Virus record (IMG/VR): IMGVR_UViG_3300023117_001807
Span: 1-39,068 of that record
DNA: 39,068 nucleotides
Reading direction: 5' to 3' (one strand)
From: a virus
The notes under the pieces are model-generated. The model had not been told where the DNA came from. It was given only the letters and a program-made list of their open reading frames with translations, and ran no database searches. Positions 20,795 to 30,329 of the stretch are shown piece by piece (within the stretch, counting starts at the first letter, position 1; each line of letters opens with the position of its first letter). Position numbers and translations under genes: made by a program.

Positions 20795-21230
20795 GGGCCT
20801 CCATCAATTCCTCTAGTTCTCTGTCTGTGATCACTTTGTCCAATGTCTCTAGGTCTGTTTCCTTCCATGTGGGATATATTGCCTGCAGTTTTTTCAGACT
20901 CTTGTTTGGCACACGCTTCATGGGTTTCAGCCATGGATGGAATTGCTGTATCTCTGCTCCGCACATGGCGGTCAGTATCCATAACAGTTTCTTGTGTTTG
21001 CCCAGTGTGAAGCAGTGCTTGTTCACACACTCGTTGACCATCTCCACGTAGTGTTCCACGTAGAAAGGATCCTTGGATGAAACATTGGAAACGTATCTCA
21101 TCAGCGTGTAGGGAGAGTACAATGACTTCTCCTTGTCATCGATCCTGTCGAAGTAGTCCTTGTTCCTGAAGTCCACGGCCTTCAGTCCGTTCCTTAGATC
21201 AAAGAATTTTCTATTTTTTTCTGCTGGCAT
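20778..21230 (-). CDS. Possible clamp-loader small subunit gp62
   Basis: The 150-residue helical protein has a short N-terminal charged region, then YSPYTLMRYVSNV and MVNECVNKH, which resembles the gp62-type layout where a fixed-surface helix region is followed by an asparagine/cysteine helix. The similarity is weak and no gp44 or gp45 gene is nearby. It could equally be an unrelated conserved phage protein. Confidence 0.4.
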   Translation of the reverse strand: MPAEKNRKFFDLRNGLKAVDFRNKDYFDRIDDKEKSLYSPYTLMRYVSNVSSKDPFYVEHYVEMVNECVNKHCFTLGKHKKLLWILTAMCGAEIQQFHPWLKPMKRVPNKSLKKLQAIYPTWKETDLETLDKVITDRELEELMEAHGIDK

Positions 21231-21444
21231 ATTTTAGTGCGAACATCGTACAATCTTTCGCTGTTGCAAATGTTAATTTTAGTTTCTTGTTTTTGTGTTG
21301 TAAACCTGAAAATTGGAATTTGTGTTTCCGCATGAAGTCAAAGAAATTGTGCATCCAGTCTTCATCCATCCACACAGCAATCTTGTTGCTGGTTATCAGG
21401 ATTGGTGCGTCAATTGTTATTGTTTTCCTACCAGACGGAGCCAT
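21211..21444 (-). CDS. Small conserved-type phage protein
   Basis: The 77-residue product (start chosen at ATG 21444 inside the previous gene's end) carries IDAPILITSNKIAVWM then DEDWMHNFFDFMRKHKF, a short alpha/beta protein. The longer in-frame start at 21459 would overlap the previous gene more. Function unknown; it sits between the UvsW-linked gene and the possible gp62 gene. Confidence 0.55.
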   Translation of the reverse strand: MAPSGRKTITIDAPILITSNKIAVWMDEDWMHNFFDFMRKHKFQFSGLQHKNKKLKLTFATAKDCTMFALKYASRKK

Positions 21445-21931
21445 AGTCCACCTGTTCACACTGTCTCGAGATGTCTTTTACGAAGTAGGCACACATGGGT
21501 TTTGGACCATTGTTCAACGGCACAGCCAACATCTGTCCTGACTTTATCTTAGGGAAATACCATTTCACTTCTGTGTAGATGTCTACCACGTCTATTGGAT
21601 GGAAGTCGGGTTTTGGACTTGACAACGGATTGAATGTGAAAGCATCGAACCCTCTGTCGTTGAGACTTGTTATTGGTAAAACATGCATCTCTGATTGTCC
21701 CGCCTCACCGATCAACATCTTCCAGTCCAGTGGCATCTTTATCTTGTGTGGTCCAATCTCTAGAACCGCCGCTGGTGCATTGAAACTTTCCAAGAAGATC
21801 AAAGGTATGTAGAAGAAATCCGGATTGGTAGGATCTGAATTGTCCAGCACAGCGAATCTCAACTTCTCGTCCACCCACTCGGGTATCTTCTCTAATGTGT
21901 ATGTTCTGTTATCCAGTGTAAGGATTTTCAT
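21428..21931 (-). CDS. Conserved protein downstream of uvsW
   Basis: The 167-residue protein contains FDAFTFNPLSSPKPDFHPIDVVDIYTEVKWYFPK-type sequence near residues 95-130, rich in Pro and Phe, and MCAYFVKDISR near its end. This kind of protein is found next to uvsW in T4-like marine phages, with no known function. Its start overlaps the uvsW end by 23 bases. Confidence 0.65.
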   Translation of the reverse strand: MKILTLDNRTYTLEKIPEWVDEKLRFAVLDNSDPTNPDFFYIPLIFLESFNAPAAVLEIGPHKIKMPLDWKMLIGEAGQSEMHVLPITSLNDRGFDAFTFNPLSSPKPDFHPIDVVDIYTEVKWYFPKIKSGQMLAVPLNNGPKPMCAYFVKDISRQCEQVDYGSVW

Positions 21932-23375
21932 AATTTATCTTTTCTATATTATACGGGTAATTGGCCTCTTTGTAAAACTTTTTCCTTGCCCCCAGATGTC
22001 TTTTCGCAAACTTGCAACTGCTGGTGATGTCCCAGATCTGCACACTGTCCTTGTCTTCTGCTTTCCTGATCCCACGTCCAATACTCTGTATTACCCGCAC
22101 GAAAGACTTGCCTGGTTCTATGAGAACAAGATTAAAAATCCTAGGAATATTAATACCAACAGCGGCAACTCCATATGTGGCGATAATAACTTTATTTGTT
22201 GCAGTAGATATTTCATCATATTGTTCCTTCCTGTCTGTGTTTTTGGTTGATCCGGACACGAACACCGCATCCTCGATCTGCTCTTCCAAGATCTCCCCCG
22301 CGGATATCCTGTCCACAAGTATCAGTGTGTTACCTGAACTTGATATGTCCTTGATTGTGTTGGCCACCCATTTCATCCTGTTCTTGTCTGTTGTAAGCCA
22401 TTTCAGTTCCTCTCCGTATGTCTTAAATTGTGGATGATCCTGTGTCTGTAGAACGTTGACATGGCAGTTCGCCAATACACCCTTGTCTTGCAGTTCGCTG
22501 GCCTGTATCCTGTTAGACACATCACCTATGCTACATTTCAAACCCATGAACTCGTAATCTGCTTTGGGTACTGTGCCTGTCAGTCCCCAACGTATTCCAC
22601 AGTGTGCGAATGGACCGGTCAGCAATCTCTTCAGCACATCTGCCTTGGCCATGTGCACCTCATCGATAATCACTGTGTTGATGCCTTGTATGGCTTCTAA
22701 GAAATCCGTCGTGTGTTCGTCCTTGCTTTTCTTTTCAAGCACGTTCAGTGATTGCCATGTTGCTATTGTGTTGAAACGTCCCAGTTCTTTCCTGTCACCG
22801 TAATACACGCCCACGTCTAGGTTACAAGCAAGGAAGTCTTCCTCGGTCTGTGTCACAAGACTCTTGTTTGGTACTATAGTAAGTGTACGACCATATGGTT
22901 CGACCAATTGGCACAAGGCCGCTGTGATTATGGTCTTGCCCGCACCAGTGGCGATTTCCTGTATGCTCTGTGGATGTTCTATGAACTTGTTGATTGTTTC
23001 CACTTGGTAGTCTCTTAATTCGATTGGTTGTCCCGCGGCTGGATGATTCTCTGGCCATGTTATGTGTGATAGGTAATTCTTATCTACTTGTTTAAATTCA
23101 AAATTGTGTTGCTCCCTTCTGTCCTCAACATCTATGTAAACTCCGCCCTCATCGAGTATGGGAAGTATTTGGTCAACTAGGTTTAGATATGTTGTCCCAC
23201 CCAACCCAAAAAACGACACCTTGCCGTCCCACCTACCTAACTTCACTGCTGGTAGATGCCTTGCGTATGGTATCTCATATTTGAATTTGTTGGAAAGTCT
23301 CTTACGCCATTCGAGGCTTAGGTTCTCGAACTTCACGTTCACTTCATCTTTTATTACTAGTTTACAACTGCTCAT
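21909..23375 (-). CDS. uvsW: UvsW RNA-DNA and branch-migration helicase
   Basis: UvsW unwinds R-loops and moves branched DNA, helping switch from origin to recombination-driven replication. The 488-residue protein shows superfamily 2 motifs: Q-motif region RDYQ (121-124), ATGAGKTII (142-150), DEVH (238-241), GLTGT and the C-terminal QSIGRGIRK. The N-terminal 100 residues resemble the UvsW DNA-binding part. Its length is close to T4 UvsW. Confidence 0.95.
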   Translation of the reverse strand: MSSCKLVIKDEVNVKFENLSLEWRKRLSNKFKYEIPYARHLPAVKLGRWDGKVSFFGLGGTTYLNLVDQILPILDEGGVYIDVEDRREQHNFEFKQVDKNYLSHITWPENHPAAGQPIELRDYQVETINKFIEHPQSIQEIATGAGKTIITAALCQLVEPYGRTLTIVPNKSLVTQTEEDFLACNLDVGVYYGDRKELGRFNTIATWQSLNVLEKKSKDEHTTDFLEAIQGINTVIIDEVHMAKADVLKRLLTGPFAHCGIRWGLTGTVPKADYEFMGLKCSIGDVSNRIQASELQDKGVLANCHVNVLQTQDHPQFKTYGEELKWLTTDKNRMKWVANTIKDISSSGNTLILVDRISAGEILEEQIEDAVFVSGSTKNTDRKEQYDEISTATNKVIIATYGVAAVGINIPRIFNLVLIEPGKSFVRVIQSIGRGIRKAEDKDSVQIWDITSSCKFAKRHLGARKKFYKEANYPYNIEKINYENPYTG

Positions 23376-23376
23376 T

Positions 23377-24726
23377 CTAAAGTTTTACTATTATGTGATC
23401 ATGCCAATCCCAACTACTCGGTTGGTGATCACTATAATACAACTTTTTTGGAAGATTTTCAAGCATTCTTTTCAGGTTGTCCGTGCCCGTGGCATAATAA
23501 CCACCGCCTATTCCAACCAGTGATGCTTTTGGTTTGACTTTGCTCTTGATCAACGCCCTTGGTATTCTGTTTCTAACGAAGATGATTTTGGTTTGTTCGT
23601 TGATCAATTTGAACTGTTTGCTCATTTGATGCAACTCGTATAGGTTCTCAAAGAACTCTTCTGATTTTTGATTATCTAAAAGATAAGTCCTTTCGTTGTT
23701 GAAACGTTCTAGGTCTTTCTTGTATATGGGTTCCTTGACATCGAATCCCCAACTGCATTCATTCAACAGATCAACACCGTGTGCCTTGAACGCATTCATC
23801 CACTCCCAGAAATCCTTTACATCGTCTTCCATGTGTATGTCACCACTCACTGGCATGATCAATGGAAAACAGTTTAATTCGATGAGACCTTTGACTACCT
23901 CGTTCTTTGAAAAGCCTTTGGAATCAATCCATAACTTGTGGTAATTGTTGTGTGCTATCTTGTGACCTATCATGGTCTCTGTTGGTATATTGATTCCTTT
24001 GGTCGATATATCAAAGTTCTTCAATGAGTCTACTTGTGTTAATGCTGACTTGCCCTTTAGGTTTTCGTTCCAGTATTCCTGTAGAGATTCCGGTGCATTG
24101 TCCAATATCACCTGGCCGGCGACCAATCGTGCTGTGGGTTTGCGATGTCCTATCACTTGTTTTTTGATATTCTCGTAGTCGTCGAGCAGACTGTCGTCTG
24201 TGAATTTGAAATCGTATCTCACAGCGATCAAGGTCAGATAGTAAGCAGTAACATCACTGTGTCGGAAGGTCCACTTCTTCTTCTCGCCGTCGTATAAGGC
24301 ATACATTCCAGGCAAGTCACGTGTATCTTTCAAGCAACGTATCAGTTGTATCACTTTCTTGTTGTAGGGAAATCTCATCTCTATCCTATCGATATTATCG
24401 TCGTCTGTGTACTTCTCGATGACCTTGTCAAAACTGATAACCCGGAAGTCTTCCTCATATTGTGGATTGTCTAACAATTTCTTGATATCCATTCCGTGTG
24501 CTTGGAACTTGGTCAGGTACCTTTTCAGTATCACCAATGCTAGTCTGGCCTGTTTCTCCGTCCAGGCATATTGTGACTCTGCCAAGGATCTCACAGTCTC
24601 GTAATCTTTAGGGTGTGGCTTGATTACGGCTGTATTTCCTATCATCGAAGGATTTGCCCAGAAATAATCGTTATATGCTAGTATTTTAAGTGCTTCGTTA
24701 ATTGTTTTTGGCAAATCTGTGTGCAT
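23377..24726 (-). CDS. Unknown protein in replication block, upstream of uvsW
   Basis: The 449-residue protein is helical and basic, without motifs I can name. The end is WDWHDHIIVKL. It ends two bases before the uvsW start, so both are in one operon. I take ATG 24726 rather than the TTG two codons upstream. A TATAAT-like element lies upstream. It may be a helicase accessory protein, but this is based only on its position. Confidence 0.7.
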   Translation of the reverse strand: MHTDLPKTINEALKILAYNDYFWANPSMIGNTAVIKPHPKDYETVRSLAESQYAWTEKQARLALVILKRYLTKFQAHGMDIKKLLDNPQYEEDFRVISFDKVIEKYTDDDNIDRIEMRFPYNKKVIQLIRCLKDTRDLPGMYALYDGEKKKWTFRHSDVTAYYLTLIAVRYDFKFTDDSLLDDYENIKKQVIGHRKPTARLVAGQVILDNAPESLQEYWNENLKGKSALTQVDSLKNFDISTKGINIPTETMIGHKIAHNNYHKLWIDSKGFSKNEVVKGLIELNCFPLIMPVSGDIHMEDDVKDFWEWMNAFKAHGVDLLNECSWGFDVKEPIYKKDLERFNNERTYLLDNQKSEEFFENLYELHQMSKQFKLINEQTKIIFVRNRIPRALIKSKVKPKASLVGIGGGYYATGTDNLKRMLENLPKKLYYSDHQPSSWDWHDHIIVKL

Positions 24727-24791
24727 TTTCAAACCTGGTAATATTGATAATTATTAGTATATTATAGCATACTTGGTAATATAGTCAACCT

Positions 24792-25274
24792 ATGAAAAAG
24801 ACCAGTAAGAAGACTGTCACAGTCAGGAAACAATTAAAGATCAGGTTGGAAAATACTCTGACTATGCGGAAGAACACCAGGAATTTCAAACCCACACATT
24901 CTATAGCAGTAAATTGGTTCAAGCATCTCAACAAGGGATTGTTTGGTAATAAGTTACCTGCAGTACCATTGTACTTGGTAAGGATGACCAATGACTGGGG
25001 CAGATGTTGGGCCAATTGGGACAACAGGAAATGTAGGAAGGGCACATATGATCAGAGTGTGATACCCTATGACAAGACTGACGTCACTTTCGCAATAGAG
25101 ATACACACCAAGTATCCAACGTTCAGAGACTTCATAGAAACACTGGCACACGAGATGGTGCACCTATACCAGATGACCGTGATCAAAGATCCTTACAGCA
25201 ATCACAACGCCAACTTCTATGCATTCAAGAACAAATTCAAAAGTGCTGGACTGACCTTATCAAGAACTGGCTAA
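24792..25274 (+). CDS. SprT-like zinc metallopeptidase
   Basis: SprT-like proteins are zinc-dependent peptidases related to the DNA-protein crosslink protease SPRTN. The 160-residue protein has H120-E-M-V-H124 with Leu-Tyr-Gln following, plus a later His138 (NHNANF) that would be the third ligand. It has a basic N terminus. No signal peptide is seen, so it acts in the cytoplasm, possibly on DNA-bound proteins. It overlaps the next convergent gene by 15 bases. Confidence 0.85.
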   Translation: MKKTSKKTVTVRKQLKIRLENTLTMRKNTRNFKPTHSIAVNWFKHLNKGLFGNKLPAVPLYLVRMTNDWGRCWANWDNRKCRKGTYDQSVIPYDKTDVTFAIEIHTKYPTFRDFIETLAHEMVHLYQMTVIKDPYSNHNANFYAFKNKFKSAGLTLSRTG

Positions 25275-26009
25275 CACGGTATCCTCAAACTCTTTGTAAC
25301 TCATAATTCGACTGTTTCCTAGGTCTGTGCCTGTCTGTAAATGATTTAAATATTCCGGTGGATCATCATGCACCACTGTGTAGTTGACATATGGCCTCAT
25401 CTTTAACATATCACGAAACTGTTTCAACCAACCTTCGAATATACTATCGTTGTTACGTTCGCCATAACAATCTGTTCCTTGGTACATGTTGTTCAGTTCG
25501 CCCTTGCCGTACTCCCTGAAATCAAAACCAATGAGGTAGATGTTCTTGTGTCCATGCACACCCGCAGTCCAAAAAGCGGCGTTGCCAGATATCCAATGTG
25601 GGTTGTTGGGTATGAGATTTATCATGCCCTTGCTCTGTTTCCTGTTGACTTCTAAAGCAGGTCCGTAGTGTATGGTCTTCAAACCCACTTCGTCCTCCAC
25701 CATCTGCATTGACATCTTGGTGTCCACGGAGAATATGAAGTCAGGCATGAAGTCCCTGTACAGTGCATTACAACCGTACGTCTGTCCTGTTGCTTTTAGT
25801 TTTGTAAGATCAAAACCTTTACGTGAAGGACCGTTACCTATGCAGTAGGCGTTGCCTCGAGGTACCGCCTTGACTTTGTCTTCAAAGAACCTGATGTCTT
25901 GTATTCGTTTGCCTTGCCTGATTGTAGTGTTTACGATTACATCCTCTCCCTCATATTTTTTCCATATGATAGGCTCGATTTCTTTTTTGCCGATGTTTAT
26001 AGTTTGCAT
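25260..26009 (-). CDS. DUF115-like glycosyltransferase-type protein
   Basis: The 249-residue protein has CIGNGPSRKGFDLTKL (56-71) and YGCNALYRDFMPDFIFSVD (78-96), a Rossmann-like pattern typical of phage and flagellin-glycosylation proteins of the DUF115 type. It is probably a nucleotide-sugar-using transferase; the substrate is unknown. I take ATG 26009, since it overlaps the previous stop as TAATG and a GGAG site precedes it. It is last in the seven-gene operon from 31417. Confidence 0.65.
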   Translation of the reverse strand: MQTINIGKKEIEPIIWKKYEGEDVIVNTTIRQGKRIQDIRFFEDKVKAVPRGNAYCIGNGPSRKGFDLTKLKATGQTYGCNALYRDFMPDFIFSVDTKMSMQMVEDEVGLKTIHYGPALEVNRKQSKGMINLIPNNPHWISGNAAFWTAGVHGHKNIYLIGFDFREYGKGELNNMYQGTDCYGERNNDSIFEGWLKQFRDMLKMRPYVNYTVVHDDPPEYLNHLQTGTDLGNSRIMSYKEFEDTVLASS

Positions 26010-26878
26010 TATATATATTTCTCCTGTAGCCTTGCCCTGATCCTTGCCCATGGTAGTCCTTGTTCTATCTCGTCCTCAAACCATTCCGTGTACGCTAGTT
26101 TGTTTGCCCACGTTACCCGGTTGGGCATGGCCGGTGTGTTGATGTCTGTTAACTTAATGTTACCCACATCATGGCACAGACTTGATTCCGATACGAACAC
26201 AGGTATGCCTTTCATCACTGCTTCCATGGCTGGATTGCTGGAATGATTGATCACTGCCCAAGTTCTTTCAAGTGTTGCTTTAAAATCTGTGTCGTCATAG
26301 GTCCTGAAATCTCGTTTTGGTAATCTTACCTTCACATTTTTGAATTTGTTCTCATCGAATGTAATCGTGTTACGAGGATGAGGCCTTACCAAGACAGGCC
26401 TTGTGGTGTATTTCCTTATTTCATTTATCTGTTGTTCGATCCAGTTGGACATCTTAGGTAATCCTTTCCATTGCTCTGATGTGTCATGCTGACCACATAT
26501 GACAATCAAGTCTCCGGTTGGATTCCATGGTCGCAATTCATGTTTGAAGAGTGGCCATCGTGCATCATCAAAATCTTGGTTGGCGAAGTCGGCATCTCTG
26601 TTTATTCCGTTTATTCCAATTTTGAAACTGAGATTCCTACGAAGTCCTCCCACCTCAATGACAATCACAGGTTTGCCTTGGCTCCTGTAACGATCCCATA
26701 TCTTTTTGTAATTCTGCATCCTGCCACGCCATAACACACTCCAGATCACTGCAACGTCACCGTTGGTTTCTTTGTTCACATGTACCTGGTCTCCTGTTTT
26801 CTGCATAGATTTTATGAATTTTGCAAAGATGTCTTTGCTGTTCAATGGACCATGCATGGGCCATGCTTCTATCCTCAT
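26009..26878 (-). CDS. Glycosyltransferase-like protein, paralogue 2 of 5
   Basis: The 289-residue protein carries VLVRPHPRN (about 170-178), VINHSSNPAMEAVMKGIPVF (about 211-230), then DINTP and W.NKLAY near the end, the features shared by all five paralogues. Its N-terminal half is divergent, as expected for acceptor-binding lobes. It overlaps neighbours at both ends. Confidence 0.65.
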   Translation of the reverse strand: MRIEAWPMHGPLNSKDIFAKFIKSMQKTGDQVHVNKETNGDVAVIWSVLWRGRMQNYKKIWDRYRSQGKPVIVIEVGGLRRNLSFKIGINGINRDADFANQDFDDARWPLFKHELRPWNPTGDLIVICGQHDTSEQWKGLPKMSNWIEQQINEIRKYTTRPVLVRPHPRNTITFDENKFKNVKVRLPKRDFRTYDDTDFKATLERTWAVINHSSNPAMEAVMKGIPVFVSESSLCHDVGNIKLTDINTPAMPNRVTWANKLAYTEWFEDEIEQGLPWARIRARLQEKYI

Positions 26879-27798
26879 CAGTTGCCCTGCTTCCCTTTGG
26901 CCACCTTGCTCACTATGTCGTCAGCCTGTTTGGGATCGAACTTCACACCACCAAAAGGATCGTAGTTCTCCACGTTCTTCCAGTAGTCCTCGTTCCTGTC
27001 ACCACGCAAGTCGCTCTTGCTACTTTTCCCTTGCACTTTCCTTTTGCCTTTCATGTGATCCACGTATGCTCCCAACACGCTGTTGATGAACACGTGATGT
27101 CCCTTCGCACCCGCACCTTTTCCTATGTCTACTCCGTCGTTGGGTGCGATCCTTTTCACACACTGCCAGAACAGGTAACTGTCATGCCATTCCAACTCTT
27201 TGAATATGGTGTCTTTGATGTACAGGTCTGTCCAGTACCGCATAAACTCTGTGATTTTTGAATGCTTCTTGTTGTAGCACACCCATCCGCATTCGGGATA
27301 CTTTTCGCCCCTGCCCAGGAAGTTCACGAGCTTGTCTTGGGGCAGTAGTCCTGTGACGAACTCCCTTGTGATTGGTCTGAATGTGTATGTGTCAGCATCT
27401 AGCCACAGAACATAGTCTGTATCTATTGTTTTGATTGCATGATCCACTGCAAAGGTCTTGTGTGCAAACCTAACAGCGTCCCATAGGTAAGATCCTTTGC
27501 CCTTGTCATTTTTGCCTGCGTTGGGATCTCGCCTTACACCACCTGGTATCTCATCCACTTCGCCGTTGGCCACAGGATCGTCCTTGTGTCTTTGCTTGAA
27601 TTTGAGCAATTCGGGATTGGCATCTTCGATGTTTATGAATTTAATCTTTGGATGTTCCAGAGTTGGCTTCTCACCTTCATGATATGCGTACAAGGTAACA
27701 TCGTCAGGCCAGAATTGTATATGGCTCTCCAACATCCTTTTCGCATATGCTGTCCATCTGTTTGGCGGGAAGGTTGTAACTACAGACAATGATGTCAT
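26878..27798 (-). CDS. GT-A type glycosyltransferase
   Basis: The 306-residue protein starts MTSLSVVTTFPPNRW and has a DAD motif (134-136) in YVLWLDADTYTF, the metal-binding site of GT-A sugar transferases. A conserved H-D-S-Y-L-F segment follows. I take ATG 27798, which overlaps the upstream stop as TAATG; the longer frame starts inside the previous gene. It lies between two GT-B-like paralogues. Confidence 0.75.
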   Translation of the reverse strand: MTSLSVVTTFPPNRWTAYAKRMLESHIQFWPDDVTLYAYHEGEKPTLEHPKIKFINIEDANPELLKFKQRHKDDPVANGEVDEIPGGVRRDPNAGKNDKGKGSYLWDAVRFAHKTFAVDHAIKTIDTDYVLWLDADTYTFRPITREFVTGLLPQDKLVNFLGRGEKYPECGWVCYNKKHSKITEFMRYWTDLYIKDTIFKELEWHDSYLFWQCVKRIAPNDGVDIGKGAGAKGHHVFINSVLGAYVDHMKGKRKVQGKSSKSDLRGDRNEDYWKNVENYDPFGGVKFDPKQADDIVSKVAKGKQGN

Positions 27799-28781
27799 TA
27801 TAAACCTAACCTCTGTTTGAATCTTTTGTACACTGTTCCGTCTCTTATTTCTTTTATGCTCCATAACTTGTAACCTAGGTCATTGACCCACTGTGTCCTG
27901 TCTGGTGTCTTTGGTGTTTCTATATCGTTGAGGTCCTTGTTACACACGTCCCAACACAGTGCTAGATCCGATGTGCAGAACGTTGGTATTCCTCGTATGC
28001 AACTGTCAACACTGGCAGTAGAGTTGTGTGTGACCACGGCGTGTGCATTCGCTATCGCTTCCTGGAAATGGAATCTGTAGAATTTCTTTTCATCGCCTGC
28101 GAAGTGTTGTTGTGTGTATTGCAGTTCCACGTCCTCAGGCAAGTCGCCTTTACGTGCCACAATAGATGCCACGTGGTTTGGATGTGGTCGGACTATGAAC
28201 TTCCTGTCTGTGGCAGGCCTTAGTCTTTCATAAACTCCATTGAACCATTCTATGGGATCCAGTTCGTTCATGCTCCAGTTGTCCTTGGGTTGCAGTACAA
28301 ATATTATGGGATCGTCTTGGTTAGACTTACGCCATGGTTCGTACTTCACTTTGAATTTTTTCACCATCATGTCCCAACGATCGCTTGGACTGTTGTCTGA
28401 CAGGAAGTCGCCATCGTTCATGGGGGTGTACAACGAAACCCTGAAATGATGATCAGGTGATGTTGATACATTACCAAAACTAGATAAAAGTCCCCCATCA
28501 AATGTTATCAGCGGAATCTTTTTGTCTCTGCAATTATTTGCAAGTTCCCTACGTCTGCCTTTGGTGTGATGCATCTGTCGGTCACCGCCATATCCAAACA
28601 TTGCCGCCATGGGTGCAGTGGGAGTCATCTCCCCTTCCACGGTTGGACCGGACCTGTTCTCATTGACTATGATCGCTTCATCACCCGCGGCCTCTATGCC
28701 TTCTTTGAGATGGTAAAGCAATTCGTAACTGTTTCCACGTTTACGATCCTTTACCGTCCTTCTGAATATCTCAACTTTCAT
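27798..28781 (-). CDS. Glycosyltransferase-like protein, paralogue 3 of 5
   Basis: The 327-residue protein contains FIVRPHPNH (about 198-206) and VVTHNSTASVDSCIRGIPTF (about 238-257), then a CWDV segment, DIETP and W.NDLGY..W. This is the clearest member for the KpsC/KpsS-like pattern of a His-Asn-Ser-Thr loop. An unusual start sequence with basic residues precedes it. It overlaps the gene upstream by 11 bases. Confidence 0.65.
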   Translation of the reverse strand: MKVEIFRRTVKDRKRGNSYELLYHLKEGIEAAGDEAIIVNENRSGPTVEGEMTPTAPMAAMFGYGGDRQMHHTKGRRRELANNCRDKKIPLITFDGGLLSSFGNVSTSPDHHFRVSLYTPMNDGDFLSDNSPSDRWDMMVKKFKVKYEPWRKSNQDDPIIFVLQPKDNWSMNELDPIEWFNGVYERLRPATDRKFIVRPHPNHVASIVARKGDLPEDVELQYTQQHFAGDEKKFYRFHFQEAIANAHAVVTHNSTASVDSCIRGIPTFCTSDLALCWDVCNKDLNDIETPKTPDRTQWVNDLGYKLWSIKEIRDGTVYKRFKQRLGL

Positions 28782-29580
28782 TTAACATCCTCCATGCTGT
28801 GCCGTTGGCCATTTCTTGTAGTGTCCAATTATTATACGCTAGACTGCTGAACAATGCAATCCTGTCTCCGTATTTAGGTGTTTCTATCTTGCTGAAATCT
28901 GTTTCCGATATGGGTGCCGCCGCACTGTTTTTGGGATCACAGAATACTGGCACACCGTTGACCAGGCTGGCCACCATGGTGTTGGAGTTGTAGGTCACTG
29001 TTGCATGGTAATCTGCCCAATTGATATTGCCTTTGTGGACAGTAGGCCTATCAACCTTTACAGTGGCACCCACGTGATCAATTTCGATTGTTGGGTTGTA
29101 TGGTTTTTCCCTTATATCTATATCTCTGTCAGTGTTCTGTTCGAGAATCTTCAATGTGTTAGACAGCCAGTCAGAGGCATCGAAGAAGTTCGCTATTGCA
29201 TTAGTTGGCGGTAGGACAAGAATTTTCTTACCCTTGTTCCAAGGTTTGATGTCTTGCCTGAAATGTTTTTCATACCTGTCTGCTGACCTCTGTTGTAGTA
29301 CGTTCTGGCAGTGTTTGTTCTTGGTTATACGCAACCAATGTGGACTGTCATGTGCATTTGTGAAATAACCATGATCCATAAAATAGAAATCTCTGTGTTC
29401 CTTCTCACACCATTTGTAAACCTCGCCTGACCCGGCTAATATACCGTACATGGTCAGATTCTCTTTGGGTAATGATTTTAAATCTCTGAATTGATATATC
29501 TTGCCCTGACCAGATCCACGAACGAAAGCATCCACATAACGCTGTGTCCGTGGTTTGGTCGTGTGTATTCCTGACAACAT
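28771..29580 (-). CDS. Glycosyltransferase-like protein, paralogue 4 of 5
   Basis: The 269-residue member has IDIREKP (in place of VRPHP), TVTYNSNTMVASLVNGVPVF (about 187-206), then KIETPKYGDR and LAYNNW near the end. It is one of the shorter forms and has lost the second His of the RPHP motif, so its donor may differ. Confidence 0.6.
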   Translation of the reverse strand: MLSGIHTTKPRTQRYVDAFVRGSGQGKIYQFRDLKSLPKENLTMYGILAGSGEVYKWCEKEHRDFYFMDHGYFTNAHDSPHWLRITKNKHCQNVLQQRSADRYEKHFRQDIKPWNKGKKILVLPPTNAIANFFDASDWLSNTLKILEQNTDRDIDIREKPYNPTIEIDHVGATVKVDRPTVHKGNINWADYHATVTYNSNTMVASLVNGVPVFCDPKNSAAAPISETDFSKIETPKYGDRIALFSSLAYNNWTLQEMANGTAWRMLNES

Positions 29581-30329
29581 TATTTTCTGTTTTCCTTCAC
29601 TTCAAACATCTTACGGCCGGCCGCCCTATTGAATTCTGCAATTATGTTTACACTCCTCCTGTTTAGCACGGCATTTTTCCTAGCGGATACGCTGTGTACA
29701 CACCTTGTTGAATTGTTACAGAATACAACCAGTGTGTTTGCTTTGTAGGGGATTGTCTTCACAATTTTGCCCGCCTTCTCTTTTACTTCTCTACCGCCGT
29801 TTTTATTCACTTCTGAAATGGTATCATGTGTTTCGTGTATCTGGAATTCTCCACCTGTGCTTTGATCCTCTTTGTATGGCATGTAAAGTAAGGCCGCGTA
29901 TATCTCCCTAGGATTGTCTATGTGTGCAGTCCTTGAACTGTAGGTGATGGGCTTGTGCATCACTGTCTGACAGTCGGTTCCTATCTTGTCATGGCCTGTG
30001 TCCCATCCTCTTGGACTTAATGTTAGGTCTTCCACGTGGGGGACCAAATCGCCAAACACTCCGGTCATTTGTTTGTAAAATTCCATTGATGTGTGGTACT
30101 CGGTAAATTCTTTCCATATATTGGAAACTTTTCCCGGCTTCAACATCTCGTCTGCTTTTAACCTATAACATATACCTGAATCAAATGGCTCCGTGGATAG
30201 CAGTTGTTCTTTGGGCCACTCCTTGTCGAGTTGTTCGTACACATCTTGGGGCAGTGCATCCTCGATCACGAAATGTGGATAAGGCTCTAGTACAAGTTCA
30301 GGTTTCTTCTGTAGCACTGATAGGTTCAT
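29580..30329 (-). CDS. 2OG-Fe(II) oxygenase
   Basis: These enzymes hydroxylate substrates with iron, oxygen and 2-oxoglutarate. The 249-residue protein has the iron triad HID (His136, Asp138) and His212, plus Arg224/225 for 2-oxoglutarate, and the GGEFQIH strand (159-165). The architecture matches prolyl-hydroxylase-like phage enzymes. In a glycan operon it could hydroxylate a sugar or a protein acceptor. Confidence 0.85.
   Translation of the reverse strand: MNLSVLQKKPELVLEPYPHFVIEDALPQDVYEQLDKEWPKEQLLSTEPFDSGICYRLKADEMLKPGKVSNIWKEFTEYHTSMEFYKQMTGVFGDLVPHVEDLTLSPRGWDTGHDKIGTDCQTVMHKPITYSSRTAHIDNPREIYAALLYMPYKEDQSTGGEFQIHETHDTISEVNKNGGREVKEKAGKIVKTIPYKANTLVVFCNNSTRCVHSVSARKNAVLNRRSVNIIAEFNRAAGRKMFEVKENRK

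Noticed and set aside
20778-21230. Firm gp62 assignment
   Set aside because: Only a weak layout similarity was seen and no gp44 or gp45 gene is near, so it is kept as a low-confidence suggestion.
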